Below are positions 35,120-43,272 of a DNA stretch of 47,460 nucleotides, in pieces (the first letter of the stretch is position 1; each line of letters begins with the position of its first letter). The stretch comes from Trichococcus flocculiformis (GTDB lineage: Bacteria; Bacillota; Bacilli; Lactobacillales; Aerococcaceae), in NCBI RefSeq assembly GCF_900113645.1, contig NZ_FOQC01000015.1, positions 1 to 47,460 of the forward strand, given 5' to 3'. The position numbers and the translations under genes were made by a program. The notes under the pieces are model-generated. The model had not been told where the DNA came from. It saw only the letters and a program-made list of their open reading frames with translations, and did not search any database.

Positions 35120-36628
35120 TTATACGTAGTAAAGATTCTCGGATGGGTAAACCGGATCGCAGGTGATGTCGAGGCCAAGATTCCGGAGGATCTGATCATC
35201 ATCTTTGTTAAGGATGACCGTCGAATGGGCTTGCACATCCTTCAGCTCGGAAAGTTTATCGTAAGCCAACTGGGCTGTCGGATTCGTGACCGCTGATATG
35301 GATAGCGCGATCAGGATCTCGTTCGCAGTCAATGTCGGGATGCGCTTGTGCAAGCCATCGCTCTTCAGCTTTTTGATTGGCTCGAGAATGACCGGAGACA
35401 ACAACAGGATGTCGTCGGAAATGTTCGCCAAGGCTTTGATAGCGTTCAAGATGGCTGAGGAACAAGCATCCATCAGATCGGAAGTCCTGCCGGTGATGAT
35501 TCTTCCGTCGTTCAATTCGAAAGCGATGACCGCAGGAATTTCGTTGTCAACCGTACGTTTCATCAAGCGTTCCGCGTATGCGCGGGCAGGTTTTACTGGT
35601 GCGCGGTCTTCCTGCTTCAGCTCAAGTTCTTCCATGATCAGACGCATATGATCGCGCGTCTCTTCATCACTCAAACCTTTCTTATAGTCGCATTCCGTGT
35701 CGAAGCTGCGGCGGATGATTTCCTGCTTCGACGCTTCACGGATCGCTTCATCATCGGTGATGCCGAAGCCTACTCGGTTCACGCCCATGTCAGTCGGTGA
35801 TTGGTAGACGGATTCCTTGCCGGTGATGCGCTCGATGATCCGTTTGATGACCGGGAAAGTCTCCAGATCACGGTTGTAGTTGACTGCCACTTCGTTGTAA
35901 GTCTCAAAATGATAGTTGTCCATCATGTTGACATCCTTCAGATCGACTGTTGCGGCTTCATAGGCAATGTTCAGCGGGTGCTTCAAAGGAACATTCCAGA
36001 CCGGGAAAGTCTCGAATTTAGAATAGCCGGCCACGCGCCCTTGACGGCGTTCGTGGTACAGTTGGTTCAAGCAGGTAGCCAACTTGCCGCTGCCGGGACC
36101 CGGAGCGGTAACGACGACAATCGGCTTGGTCGTCGGAATATAAGTGTTCTGGCCGAACCCCTCTTCGCTGACGATCTTTTCGATATTGGAAGGATAACCT
36201 TCGATGGCGCCATGGGTATAGACTTTGATGTCGCGTTTTTCGAGTTTGTTGATGAACACTTTAGTGGCCGGTTGTCCGTTATAGCGCGTGATGACGACAC
36301 TGTTGACGGATAATCCATAATCCCTCAGCTCGTCGATCAAGCGGAAGACATCCATATCATAAGTGATGCCGTAGTCGCCGCGGATTTTATTGCGTTCGAT
36401 ATCCCCCGCATATACACAAATCAAAATTTCCGCTTGGTCTTTTAGTTTCTGCAGCAATTTGATTTTTGCGTCTTCATCGAAACCAGGCAATACGCGTTTC
36501 GCATGCTTGTCGCCGATCAGTTTCCCTCCGAATTCAAGATACAATTTATCGTAATTGTTGACCCGTTCGAGAATATATTTCGATTGCTCTTCAATGTACT
36601 TCTGTGGATCAAAGCCGATTTTTTTCAT
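35120..36628 (-). CDS. DUF1846 family protein
   Basis: A 502-aa cytosolic protein of the DUF1846 family ([58 protein letters not shown]). Many Lactobacillales carry one copy. The GPGSGK loop suggests nucleotide or phosphate binding, but no function is established. ATCGGAGG precedes the ATG and a clear promoter lies upstream. It is monocistronic. Confidence 0.9.
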   Translation of the reverse strand: MKKIGFDPQKYIEEQSKYILERVNNYDKLYLEFGGKLIGDKHAKRVLPGFDEDAKIKLLQKLKDQAEILICVYAGDIERNKIRGDYGITYDMDVFRLIDELRDYGLSVNSVVITRYNGQPATKVFINKLEKRDIKVYTHGAIEGYPSNIEKIVSEEGFGQNTYIPTTKPIVVVTAPGPGSGKLATCLNQLYHERRQGRVAGYSKFETFPVWNVPLKHPLNIAYEAATVDLKDVNMMDNYHFETYNEVAVNYNRDLETFPVIKRIIERITGKESVYQSPTDMGVNRVGFGITDDEAIREASKQEIIRRSFDTECDYKKGLSDEETRDHMRLIMEELELKQEDRAPVKPARAYAERLMKRTVDNEIPAVIAFELNDGRIITGRTSDLMDACSSAILNAIKALANISDDILLLSPVILEPIKKLKSDGLHKRIPTLTANEILIALSISAVTNPTAQLAYDKLSELKDVQAHSTVILNKDDDQILRNLGLDITCDPVYPSENLYYV

Positions 36629-36745
36629 CTGTTTTCCTCCGATTGTCTGAATGGTGTATCTGTATACTTACTATTATGCGTCTCTTCCCGGATGCGAAAC
36701 TGTATGATCTGCCTCATCCAAAAAGCTTTGTTTTCAACTCTAACT

Positions 36746-36773
36746 ATTATAGAGCAATTTCTTTGATTGGCAA
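36746..36773 (-). promoter_or_regulatory. Promoter of the DUF1846 gene
   Basis: On the minus strand TTGCCA (36773-36768), 16 nt, TATAAT (36751-36746). Confidence 0.65.
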
Positions 36774-36781
36774 TAAGCATT

Positions 36782-37543
36782 TTAATCCCGCGATGATTCG
36801 TTCAACAACATGCGAGCCGTAACCCACGCGGTGAGTGGGATAATGCCGGTCACTCCGATGCCGATGACGAACATGGAAAGGACTTCCGAAACGAGCACTT
36901 TTGCGTTCAGCGCCTCCCCGAAAGGATAAGACAGGTCCCTGAACCAGAGAAAAAGTGCGAGATAACTGCCGACGAAAGAAAAATAGAGCGTATTCGTCGT
37001 TGTTCCGATGATGTCCTTTCCGATTGTCATCCCCGAACGGAATAATTCTTTTTCCCCCAACTGCGGATTGCAGTTATAGACCTCATACAATGAAGATGAA
37101 ATGGAGATAGCCGTGTCCGTAATGGCAGCTATCGTTCCGGTTATCATGGTACAAATTCCGATTTGGACAAAATCAACATTCACAAAAAAGGAAAGCGTGG
37201 TGTACTCCTCCACTTCCTCGGGACCGAAGCCCTGGATCATCGCAAACCGATGCACAACAATAGTCAGTAACAACAAAAAAAAAGTCGTAACGATCGTCGC
37301 AATAAAGGCCGCCTTCGTTTTAACATTCACGCCGTTTATGTAGAATAAATTGATGTAGCTGACCACCGCACAAGCCAGCAGGGTAACAACAAGTGCAGGA
37401 AAGCCATTTATCAACAGCAACACCAATACATAGAGGACAGCAAAGTTGAAAAACAACGACAGGAACGAAGAAATACCACGTCTGCCGCCCACTACAACCA
37501 TCAGCAGCAAAAGCAACAGCGCCAATACCAGTTGCACGCTCAT
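36782..37543 (-). CDS. YibE/F family membrane protein (short)
   Basis: 253 aa with about seven hydrophobic helices and the YibE/F signature ITDTAISISSSLYEVYNCNP and LFRSGMTIGKDIIGTTTNTLYFSFVGS. The start overlaps the preceding YibE/F gene by 4 nt, so both are translationally coupled and probably form a hetero-oligomeric membrane complex. No substrate or activity is known for the family. Confidence 0.85.
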   Translation of the reverse strand: MSVQLVLALLLLLLMVVVGGRRGISSFLSLFFNFAVLYVLVLLLINGFPALVVTLLACAVVSYINLFYINGVNVKTKAAFIATIVTTFFLLLLTIVVHRFAMIQGFGPEEVEEYTTLSFFVNVDFVQIGICTMITGTIAAITDTAISISSSLYEVYNCNPQLGEKELFRSGMTIGKDIIGTTTNTLYFSFVGSYLALFLWFRDLSYPFGEALNAKVLVSEVLSMFVIGIGVTGIIPLTAWVTARMLLNESSRD

Positions 37544-38661
37544 CGCCGATCACCCGCTTTCTTGGGAATCAGACGGACAGCTGTGAGCATTGCCAACGGA
37601 ACCGTCAAAACGATACCCAAACTGCCCGCCAAAGCTCGGGTGATTTCCAAAGATAATTGCATCGAAAAGGTATGGAACACATCGGAGCCGTTCTCCAGAT
37701 AAAAAACGAGCGTCGGAATCGCTCCGCTAACATAGGCAAAAAGCAACACATTTGCCATCGTTCCCATGATGTCCTTGCCGATTTCGCGTCCCGACTGGAA
37801 TAAAGCTTTGCCGGATATTGCGGGGTCTTTTTCGTACAGTTCCTGAATGGCCGCGGTCATCGTAATGGCGACATCCATCACCGCACCCAACGATCCGATC
37901 AATATGCTGGATAGGAAGATTCGTCGCGGGTAATGCGTCACAAACTGCATTTCCTCATAGCGCAGGCCTTGCCCGTTCGTCCCGGCAATGACCCCATAAG
38001 CGATGATCAAAGTCAGGAATGTTCCGATCAAAGTAGAAAGGATAGCCGCGTAAGTCTTTCTGTTTCGGCCGCTGACCAAGAGCAGTGTCAGGACGGTCCA
38101 TCCGATCACTGCAGCACTGCTTATCCATAATAGCTGTGCGTTATCTGCAATTTCATAGCTGTCCAAAGCGATATTGAACAGCAATATGTTCCCTGCAATA
38201 CTGACGAGGGAAAGCAGACCTTTTTTCCCCGCTACCGCCACCAATACGAAAAGAAATAAGGATCCAAAAAGGACAACATATTTATCCCGCTTTATTCCGG
38301 AAATTTTACCTGTCAGGGTACCCGAAGCACGCTCGCTTAAGGAAAGGAACACTTCATCCCCTGAACGGTACATCTGGCTATAGGCAAGTGAGTCGGAATA
38401 GTTGTTTTCTATCACGACTTGCGTCCCTTTCGACTCCCCGTTCATCAGTACAGCCGTCAGTTTTTGGTTGTATATGGGATAGTTTTCCTGACCTGCACCA
38501 ATCGTTTCATCGGTTCCAACAACTTCCGCTGCGGTTATTTTGGCGATCGGTTCTTCGTACCATGCGTAGTTATGATAGCTGAATAGTGTCAGCAGCCCCA
38601 ACAACGCCGCAAAGAAGGTCAGTAATATACGTTTAGATCTAACCAGCACTCCTTTTTTCAT
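37540..38661 (-). CDS. YibE/F family membrane protein (long)
   Basis: 373 aa. An N-terminal TM helix and a roughly 90-aa extracytoplasmic domain are followed by about seven helices with the same signature as its partner (MDVAITMTAAIQELYEKDP, FQSGREIGKDIMGTMANVLLFAYVSG). It is the first gene of the pair, with GGAGG before the ATG. The paired long/short arrangement is common in Lactobacillales; function is unknown. Confidence 0.88.
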   Translation of the reverse strand: MKKGVLVRSKRILLTFFAALLGLLTLFSYHNYAWYEEPIAKITAAEVVGTDETIGAGQENYPIYNQKLTAVLMNGESKGTQVVIENNYSDSLAYSQMYRSGDEVFLSLSERASGTLTGKISGIKRDKYVVLFGSLFLFVLVAVAGKKGLLSLVSIAGNILLFNIALDSYEIADNAQLLWISSAAVIGWTVLTLLLVSGRNRKTYAAILSTLIGTFLTLIIAYGVIAGTNGQGLRYEEMQFVTHYPRRIFLSSILIGSLGAVMDVAITMTAAIQELYEKDPAISGKALFQSGREIGKDIMGTMANVLLFAYVSGAIPTLVFYLENGSDVFHTFSMQLSLEITRALAGSLGIVLTVPLAMLTAVRLIPKKAGDRR

Positions 38662-38701
38662 CCGTTGTTTTTCCTCCCTCCAATAGATTGCCGCATGGAT
38701 T

Positions 38702-39235
38702 TTATCCTAGATTGTGACAGAGAATCTTTTCCATTCGGATGTCGTCGCGCCATTGGCCTTGTGAATAGGTGAAGTGAGGAATGACGCCTATTTGTGTGAA
38801 GCCGGATCTTTCATACAATCTGATTGCGCCGGCATTGTGGGAAAACACCCCCAGTTCGATGCGCCGATAGCCGAGACTCCGGCATTCCTCTTCATACAGA
38901 GCCATGACCGTTTTGCCGATGCCTTTGTTGCGCCAATCCGGATCGCCGATATAGATTCCCAGCCAAGCTGTTTTCCCGTCATTCTTCAACAGGGCAGGAA
39001 AGTCGCGGATGATCGATGCAATCCCAATCGGCTTGTCATCCACGCAGATGAAATAATTGCGTTTGTCCGGATTGGACAGGCTCTCGCGGACATTGCCTTC
39101 CGTCACCGAAGGCAGCTCACTTGTTTCAACATAGTGCGGCGTGATGAACGGTGAAATAGCCGGGTCATTTTCCCAACGGCACACTGCCTGGATCAGTTCC
39201 TCGTTCAATGGTAAATTTTTTAGTTGCACGTTCAT
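38702..39235 (-). CDS. GNAT family N-acetyltransferase (RimJ/RimL-like)
   Basis: 177 aa with the acetyl-CoA loop PDWRNKGIGKTVMALYEEE and the C-terminal AIRLYERSGFTQIG motif. The substrate is unknown; relatives acetylate protein N-termini or small amines. GAGGAG precedes the ATG. It is separated from the next GNAT gene by a terminator. Confidence 0.85.
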   Translation of the reverse strand: MNVQLKNLPLNEELIQAVCRWENDPAISPFITPHYVETSELPSVTEGNVRESLSNPDKRNYFICVDDKPIGIASIIRDFPALLKNDGKTAWLGIYIGDPDWRNKGIGKTVMALYEEECRSLGYRRIELGVFSHNAGAIRLYERSGFTQIGVIPHFTYSQGQWRDDIRMEKILCHNLG

Positions 39236-39281
39236 TTCATTATCTCCTCATCGTTTCCACTGGTCGACCATTCCATGCGAA

Positions 39282-39314
39282 AAGGATTGCGCCTCTTGGT
39301 CAGGCGCAATCCTT
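39282..39314 (-). terminator. Terminator between the two GNAT genes
   Basis: AAGGATTGCGCC pairs with GGCGCAATCCTT, a perfect 12-bp stem, with TTTT on the minus strand. Confidence 0.85.
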
Positions 39315-39337
39315 CTTGAAAATCTGCAGAGTTCTTT

Positions 39338-39838
39338 TTACAGTAGCTTTTCGTAACCCCAACGCATATCGCCGATGCTCGTCAGGATGTGGCCGCAGTA
39401 GGTGTAGCCGGCTTTCTGCAGGGCCCGCTGCATGCTTTTGTTGTCGGGATGCGTATCGATGCGCATACTCGTATAGCCTCTTTTACGCGATTCATCCCCA
39501 GCCCATGCGACGATTTCCCCAAGAACGCCCTGACCACGGAATGTTCCTTTTATCGTGATGCGATGGATGACCGTGTAAGGATTATCCGTTAGCCATTGGC
39601 CTTCGGTGATGACTTTATAGGTAGGGTCCTCGCCGTAAAAAAATGCAAAAGTTGCCGCTGGGATACCGTCCCGCAAGTAGATATAGCTGTACCCTCCGGC
39701 CATATCCTGAAGAATGACCGCTTCGTTCGGGTACCCTTTTTGCCATTGATCGATGCCGGATGCCTTCAGTGTGACTTTCGCCTCATTGATGATTTCCATG
39801 ATTGCAGGCAGATCCGCTGGCATTGCTTTTCTGATCAT
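39338..39838 (-). CDS. GNAT family N-acetyltransferase
   Basis: 166 aa with MIRKAMPADLPAIMEIINEAK at the N-terminus and the acetyl-CoA region GTFRGQGVLGEIVAWAGDESRKRGYTSMRID. The substrate is unknown. The ATG at 39838 is chosen because family members start there and GGAAGG/GGTGGAG sites lie before it; an in-frame ATG at 39856 precedes them. Confidence 0.83.
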   Translation of the reverse strand: MIRKAMPADLPAIMEIINEAKVTLKASGIDQWQKGYPNEAVILQDMAGGYSYIYLRDGIPAATFAFFYGEDPTYKVITEGQWLTDNPYTVIHRITIKGTFRGQGVLGEIVAWAGDESRKRGYTSMRIDTHPDNKSMQRALQKAGYTYCGHILTSIGDMRWGYEKLL

Positions 39839-39938
39839 TGCTCCACCGCCTTCCATTTTTCCATTTAAATAAGATTATACCGGAAATTTTATTGTTTTCC
39901 TGCATTTTTATTGTTTTCATCCCCGACAATCTGGATTC

Positions 39939-40439
39939 TTATAGGTTGAACATCTTTCGGTACTGCTGGATATAGGATTGCTTTTGTTTTTTCAGCATGT
40001 AGAGCGCGTTTTTGATCTGATCCGGCTCATCCGCCATATCCAAATCTTCCTTTTGTTTTTCGATGCCCTCCACCACAGGCTCACAGTAGGCCGCTTCTTT
40101 GATTTCATCCAAAATGGCGATGATTTCCTTGCGCATCCTTTCAACACGAGGGCCTTCACCGGCTTTTATTTCATCCAGGCTTTCGACGAGTTCCCGGAAT
40201 GGAAGGTTCCTTCTGACTTTTCCGTCCTTGATGCGGATATATTCCTTTTTGAACTCCGTGACACCGGGCACCGCTCCATTCAGCTGGTACCAGCCATCGT
40301 AGAGGATCCATCCGCCTTCCGGTTCGGCCGGGATGAAGTCTCTTTTTAAAATGTATACTTCGTCCGCTCCGGTAATTTCCGCCACCAAACATTTGCTTTC
40401 GCTGTCTGCCGGGCTGAGCTGCAAACCTAACTTCGACAT
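39939..40439 (-). CDS. Hypothetical protein
   Basis: 166 aa, soluble, not assigned to a family. The N-terminal half is beta-rich (AEITGADEVYILKRDFIPAE, GGWILYDGWYQLNG); the C-terminal half (about 85-166) is charged and helical with coiled-coil character (DEIKEAAYCEPVVEGIEKQKEDL) and ends in a basic tail. AGAGGA precedes the ATG. Neighbours give no clue. Confidence 0.65.
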   Translation of the reverse strand: MSKLGLQLSPADSESKCLVAEITGADEVYILKRDFIPAEPEGGWILYDGWYQLNGAVPGVTEFKKEYIRIKDGKVRRNLPFRELVESLDEIKAGEGPRVERMRKEIIAILDEIKEAAYCEPVVEGIEKQKEDLDMADEPDQIKNALYMLKKQKQSYIQQYRKMFNL

Positions 40440-40699
40440 GGTAAAATCCTCTTTCTGTTCAATATTGGTAGTGTTGATCCCTTCGTCAGGCCGATTGCGC
40501 TGCGCCTGATTGCGTCCTTCTATTATACGTTATCTACATTGTTATGGATAGGTACTCGATTTCAGACTGGATAACATTCCCAACTATTATCAATACTTCA
40601 ATAGTTTTATTTTACTGCATCAAAAAATGCTTTTGTAAGGACAGATATTCCTCACTTGCCTTTGCACCAGAGGCTTTTCGTTGGTTACTGATAAACTCC

Positions 40700-40713
40700 T
40701 ATAGTAAACTATA
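40700..40713. promoter_or_regulatory. TATAGTAAACTATA palindrome upstream of the 40759 gene
   Basis: A perfect 14-nt inverted repeat (TATAGT-AA-ACTATA) 46 nt before the start codon, with another TATAGTTT half-site at 40738-40745. It shares its arms with the MET-box motif but is 3 nt shorter. Confidence 0.4.
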
Positions 40714-40758
40714 TACAATAACAAATTTGTCGAAATATATAGTTTAGGAAGTGATCAT

Positions 40759-41865
40759 ATGGCAAGGAAAATGGGAAAATTGAAGTTCGCCCTCATCGGC
40801 ATCGTGATTGCAGGCATTCTTACACTCGTTCTCTTCACAAAGAACGGAAAAATCGAACGGTTGACTTTTGCCGAAGAAACGAACACGGAAGCCAGCCTCG
40901 GTTCACTGGATGAACTAAAGGAGGGATTGTCCGACTATCCCGAACTGTACCGAGCGGCTTTTGAAGAGGATGGCATCGATCCGGAAGACAACATTTTCAT
41001 CATCCCGGGAATGGATGCCACTTTGACGCTCCATCATGAACACGAAGAAGCGGACATCTGCACCACCATGACGCCGCAAGGTTTGGCCGTCAACAAAGAT
41101 TACCTGTTCATATCGGCTTATTGCCAAACCAAAGAACACAATTCCGTCATCTATGTGCTTGAAAAAAAGAGCGGTTCCTTCATCAAGGAAATCGTCTTGG
41201 ACGGCATTCCGCATGCAGGCGGCCTCGCCTACGACAACAACCATGAGCTGCTCTGGGTCACCTCGGAAAAAGGCGACACCGCGCAGGTCATCACTCTGTC
41301 TTTGAAGGATATTGAAGCCTATGACTTCGCGGATTCCGCTGAACCGATTACCTATACGGACAGCATCGAACTGCCTGACATCAAACGCGCTTCAACAATC
41401 ACGGTCCACGGCGATGACCTCTACGTAGCGCATTTCGATGACGAAGAGACAAGTGTCATGCACCGCTACCTCATTTCCACAACAGAAGACGAAGACGGAA
41501 AGGAAGTCCATGCGCTCGATACAGGAAAAAGCACAGAAGAGGCTTATCCCGACGATGTCGACAAGATCGGCAAAGAAATCCAAGGTCTGGCTTTTTATCG
41601 CGAAAAGCTGATGCTGTCGCGCTCTGCCGGCAGAAAGAAGGACTCGACGCTGCTTTCTTTCGATCGCTTGAAGGAAACCGAAAATTTCACCGATAAGAAC
41701 GCCAGCACCGAAATCACGATGCCGTCCTATCTGGAACAGATTGCCGTGGTCGGGAAGCAGCTCTACATTCTCTTCGAATCAGGTGCTTACCCTTACCGCG
41801 CCCATGGCAACCCAAGCATCGACCGGGTACTGCGTGTGGAAATCGATTCGCTGTTCGCAGAATGA
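40759..41865 (+). CDS. Membrane-anchored extracellular protein, possible beta-propeller
   Basis: 368 aa. One N-terminal TM anchor (FALIGIVIAGILTLVLF) is followed by an extracellular region with repeating strand patterns (HAGGLAYDNNHELLWVTSE; IQGLAFYREKLMLSRSAG; LEQIAVVGKQLYILFESG), suggestive of a YncE/SMP-30-like propeller. No catalytic motif is recognised. AGGAAGTG precedes the ATG. It is a single gene ended by a strong hairpin; function is unknown. Confidence 0.7.
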   Translation: MARKMGKLKFALIGIVIAGILTLVLFTKNGKIERLTFAEETNTEASLGSLDELKEGLSDYPELYRAAFEEDGIDPEDNIFIIPGMDATLTLHHEHEEADICTTMTPQGLAVNKDYLFISAYCQTKEHNSVIYVLEKKSGSFIKEIVLDGIPHAGGLAYDNNHELLWVTSEKGDTAQVITLSLKDIEAYDFADSAEPITYTDSIELPDIKRASTITVHGDDLYVAHFDDEETSVMHRYLISTTEDEDGKEVHALDTGKSTEEAYPDDVDKIGKEIQGLAFYREKLMLSRSAGRKKDSTLLSFDRLKETENFTDKNASTEITMPSYLEQIAVVGKQLYILFESGAYPYRAHGNPSIDRVLRVEIDSLFAE

Positions 41866-41912
41866 ACAAACAGGAGGTTATCCCGCTTGCGGGACTGCCT
41901 CCTGTTTGTTTG
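41865..41912 (+). terminator. Terminator of the 40759 gene
   Basis: AACAAACAGGAGG pairs with CCTCCTGTTTGTT (41865-41877 with 41898-41910), with an inner TCCCGC/GCGGGA stem. Confidence 0.8.
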
Positions 41913-41954
41913 GGGTTGGCTGCTATGTTTTTGCGGCTTGGGGTTTGTGCTTCT

Positions 41955-41983
41955 TTGTCCGATATCCGCATAGAATCGGACAA
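41955..41983. repeat. 29-nt dispersed hairpin repeat, copy 3
   Basis: TTGTCCGAT pairs with ATCGGACAA around an 11-nt loop. It is the same family as the copies at 3385 and 3437, about 38 kb away. Confidence 0.6.
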
Positions 41984-42000
41984 ACGGTAATATGGATGTT

Positions 42001-42933
42001 TCAGTCTACATGATCCGTCAGTTCGATGCGTTGATCTCCCTCCAACAGTTCCCTTACGATTTCCATGTAGCGCTTGGAGATTTTGCTGAGCGGACGCACT
42101 TTCGAATAAATGAAGCCGATGGTATTTTTTTGATCGACATCCATCGGTACCACGACGATATGGTCCTGCGTGTTTGATTTCAGGAGACCGGATCCGACCA
42201 AGTAACCATTCGTCACGGACAGCAGATTCAATACGGTTGCGCGGTCACTGGCACTGATCCGCTGAGCATTTTGATCGACTTGGATCGATTCTTCCATCAA
42301 CTGCAAGGTGCTATTTTTGCTTTGATCGAAGGAAATGACAGGGTACGGATGGAGTTCCTCCTGCGTTATTCTCTCCTTCTTCGCCAACGGATGGAATTCG
42401 CTGAGGAACACATGCGGTTGGAACGCGATCAACGGATCGAATTTCAGGTCGAAGGCTTCGAGATACTGCTTGATGACCTTCCCGTTGAAATCATTCAGAT
42501 AGATGAAGCCGACTTCGCTGACGGCATCCCGCACGTCTTCCATCACTTTCGAGGTGCTCGTCTCCAGGAAACGGAAATTCAATGATTCTTCCTTCTTTTC
42601 CGAAACCAGTCGGGCAAAGCCTTCCGAAGCAAAATCATAGTGCTGGCTGGAGACGGAAAAAAGTCTCCTGTTTTCGGTCGCAGATAGATAGCGGTAATCC
42701 AATTGGTCCGCTTGGGCTACGATCTGATCGGCGAATTCCAAAAGCATAGCCCCTTCTTTGGTTATTTCGATCCCTTTTTTGGAACGCTCGAAGATCTGGA
42801 TGCCATATTCTTCCTCCAGATCTTTGATGCTTGACGACAGACTGGACTGCGCCATATATAATTGCCTTGCGGCCTCCCGAAAAGTGCCGTATTTCGCTAC
42901 TGTGATGACATAACGCAATTGTTGCAGGTTCAT
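42001..42933 (-). CDS. LysR-family regulator, CmbR/FhuR-like
   Basis: 310 aa. The winged HTH (LQQLRYVITVAKYGTFREAARQLYMAQSSLSSSIKDLEEEYG) is followed by an effector domain. It resembles the CmbR/FhuR group of sulfur-amino-acid regulators and the LysR protein at 19803. It is preceded by an unusual 340-nt leader holding a promoter, a Met/Cys-rich upstream ORF and an intrinsic terminator, so it is probably controlled by attenuation. AAGGAGG precedes the ATG. Target genes are not evident nearby. Confidence 0.88.
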   Translation of the reverse strand: MNLQQLRYVITVAKYGTFREAARQLYMAQSSLSSSIKDLEEEYGIQIFERSKKGIEITKEGAMLLEFADQIVAQADQLDYRYLSATENRRLFSVSSQHYDFASEGFARLVSEKKEESLNFRFLETSTSKVMEDVRDAVSEVGFIYLNDFNGKVIKQYLEAFDLKFDPLIAFQPHVFLSEFHPLAKKERITQEELHPYPVISFDQSKNSTLQLMEESIQVDQNAQRISASDRATVLNLLSVTNGYLVGSGLLKSNTQDHIVVVPMDVDQKNTIGFIYSKVRPLSKISKRYMEIVRELLEGDQRIELTDHVD

Positions 42934-42959
42934 ATTTTTGCCTCCTTGGCTCTATTTTC

Positions 42960-42974
42960 CGATGGGGTCCCATC
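42960..42974 (-). other. Small hairpin in the LysR leader
   Basis: CGATGG and CCATCG form a 6-bp stem between the terminator and the ribosome binding site. Confidence 0.4.
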
Positions 42975-42982
42975 GTTTCCAC

Positions 42983-43020
42983 AAAAAAAGTGCATGCGCG
43001 TCAACAAAACACACATGCAC
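42983..43020 (-). terminator. Intrinsic terminator in the LysR leader (possible attenuator)
   Basis: On the minus strand GTGCATGTGTG (43020-43010) pairs with CGCGCATGCAC (43000-42990) over 11 pairs with two G-U wobbles, followed by seven T (42989-42983). It lies 65 nt after the upstream ORF and 50 nt before the LysR start. The ORF contains CATGCA, able to pair with TGCATG of the 5' arm. Confidence 0.75.
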
Positions 43021-43084
43021 GAGTATTCATCATCATTTCAGCGCTTCACTTGGATGTGGATGCACAATCTGCCCCTGATCCCCT

Positions 43085-43186
43085 TTACAGAGTGGCCACG
43101 CTCACCCGGCTGCGGAGATCAAAAGATGATAAGAATATACTTGCATGTTTCTTACATCCGCACATACAACACATCATCTTCTGCAT
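43085..43186 (-). CDS. Met/Cys-rich upstream ORF (leader peptide candidate)
   Basis: A 33-codon ORF beginning MQKMMCCMCGC, with four Met and four Cys in its first 11 residues, then KKHASIFLSSF and a polar end. GGGGAGG lies exactly 7 nt upstream (43200-43194), a near-ideal site. A promoter with TTGACA and 17-nt spacing precedes it, and a terminator and the LysR gene follow. The make-up suggests a peptide whose translation reads Met- or Cys-tRNA charging, as in amino-acid attenuators; a metal-binding or sensing role is an alternative. No homologue is recalled. Confidence 0.55.
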   Translation of the reverse strand: MQKMMCCMCGCKKHASIFLSSFDLRSRVSVATL

Positions 43187-43210
43187 GGTTCTGCCTCCCC
43201 TTCTGTCCTC

Positions 43211-43252
43211 ATCGCTTTCTAATAAGATAGCGATTTTCCCGGCATCTGTCAA
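43211..43252 (-). promoter_or_regulatory. Promoter of the LysR leader transcript
   Basis: On the minus strand TTGACA (43252-43247), 17 nt, TATCTT (43229-43224). An inverted repeat ATCGCT/AGCGAT (43234-43229 and 43216-43211) brackets the -10, a plausible operator. Confidence 0.7.
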
Positions 43253-43272
43253 TCATTTTCACTTTTTCGGCC

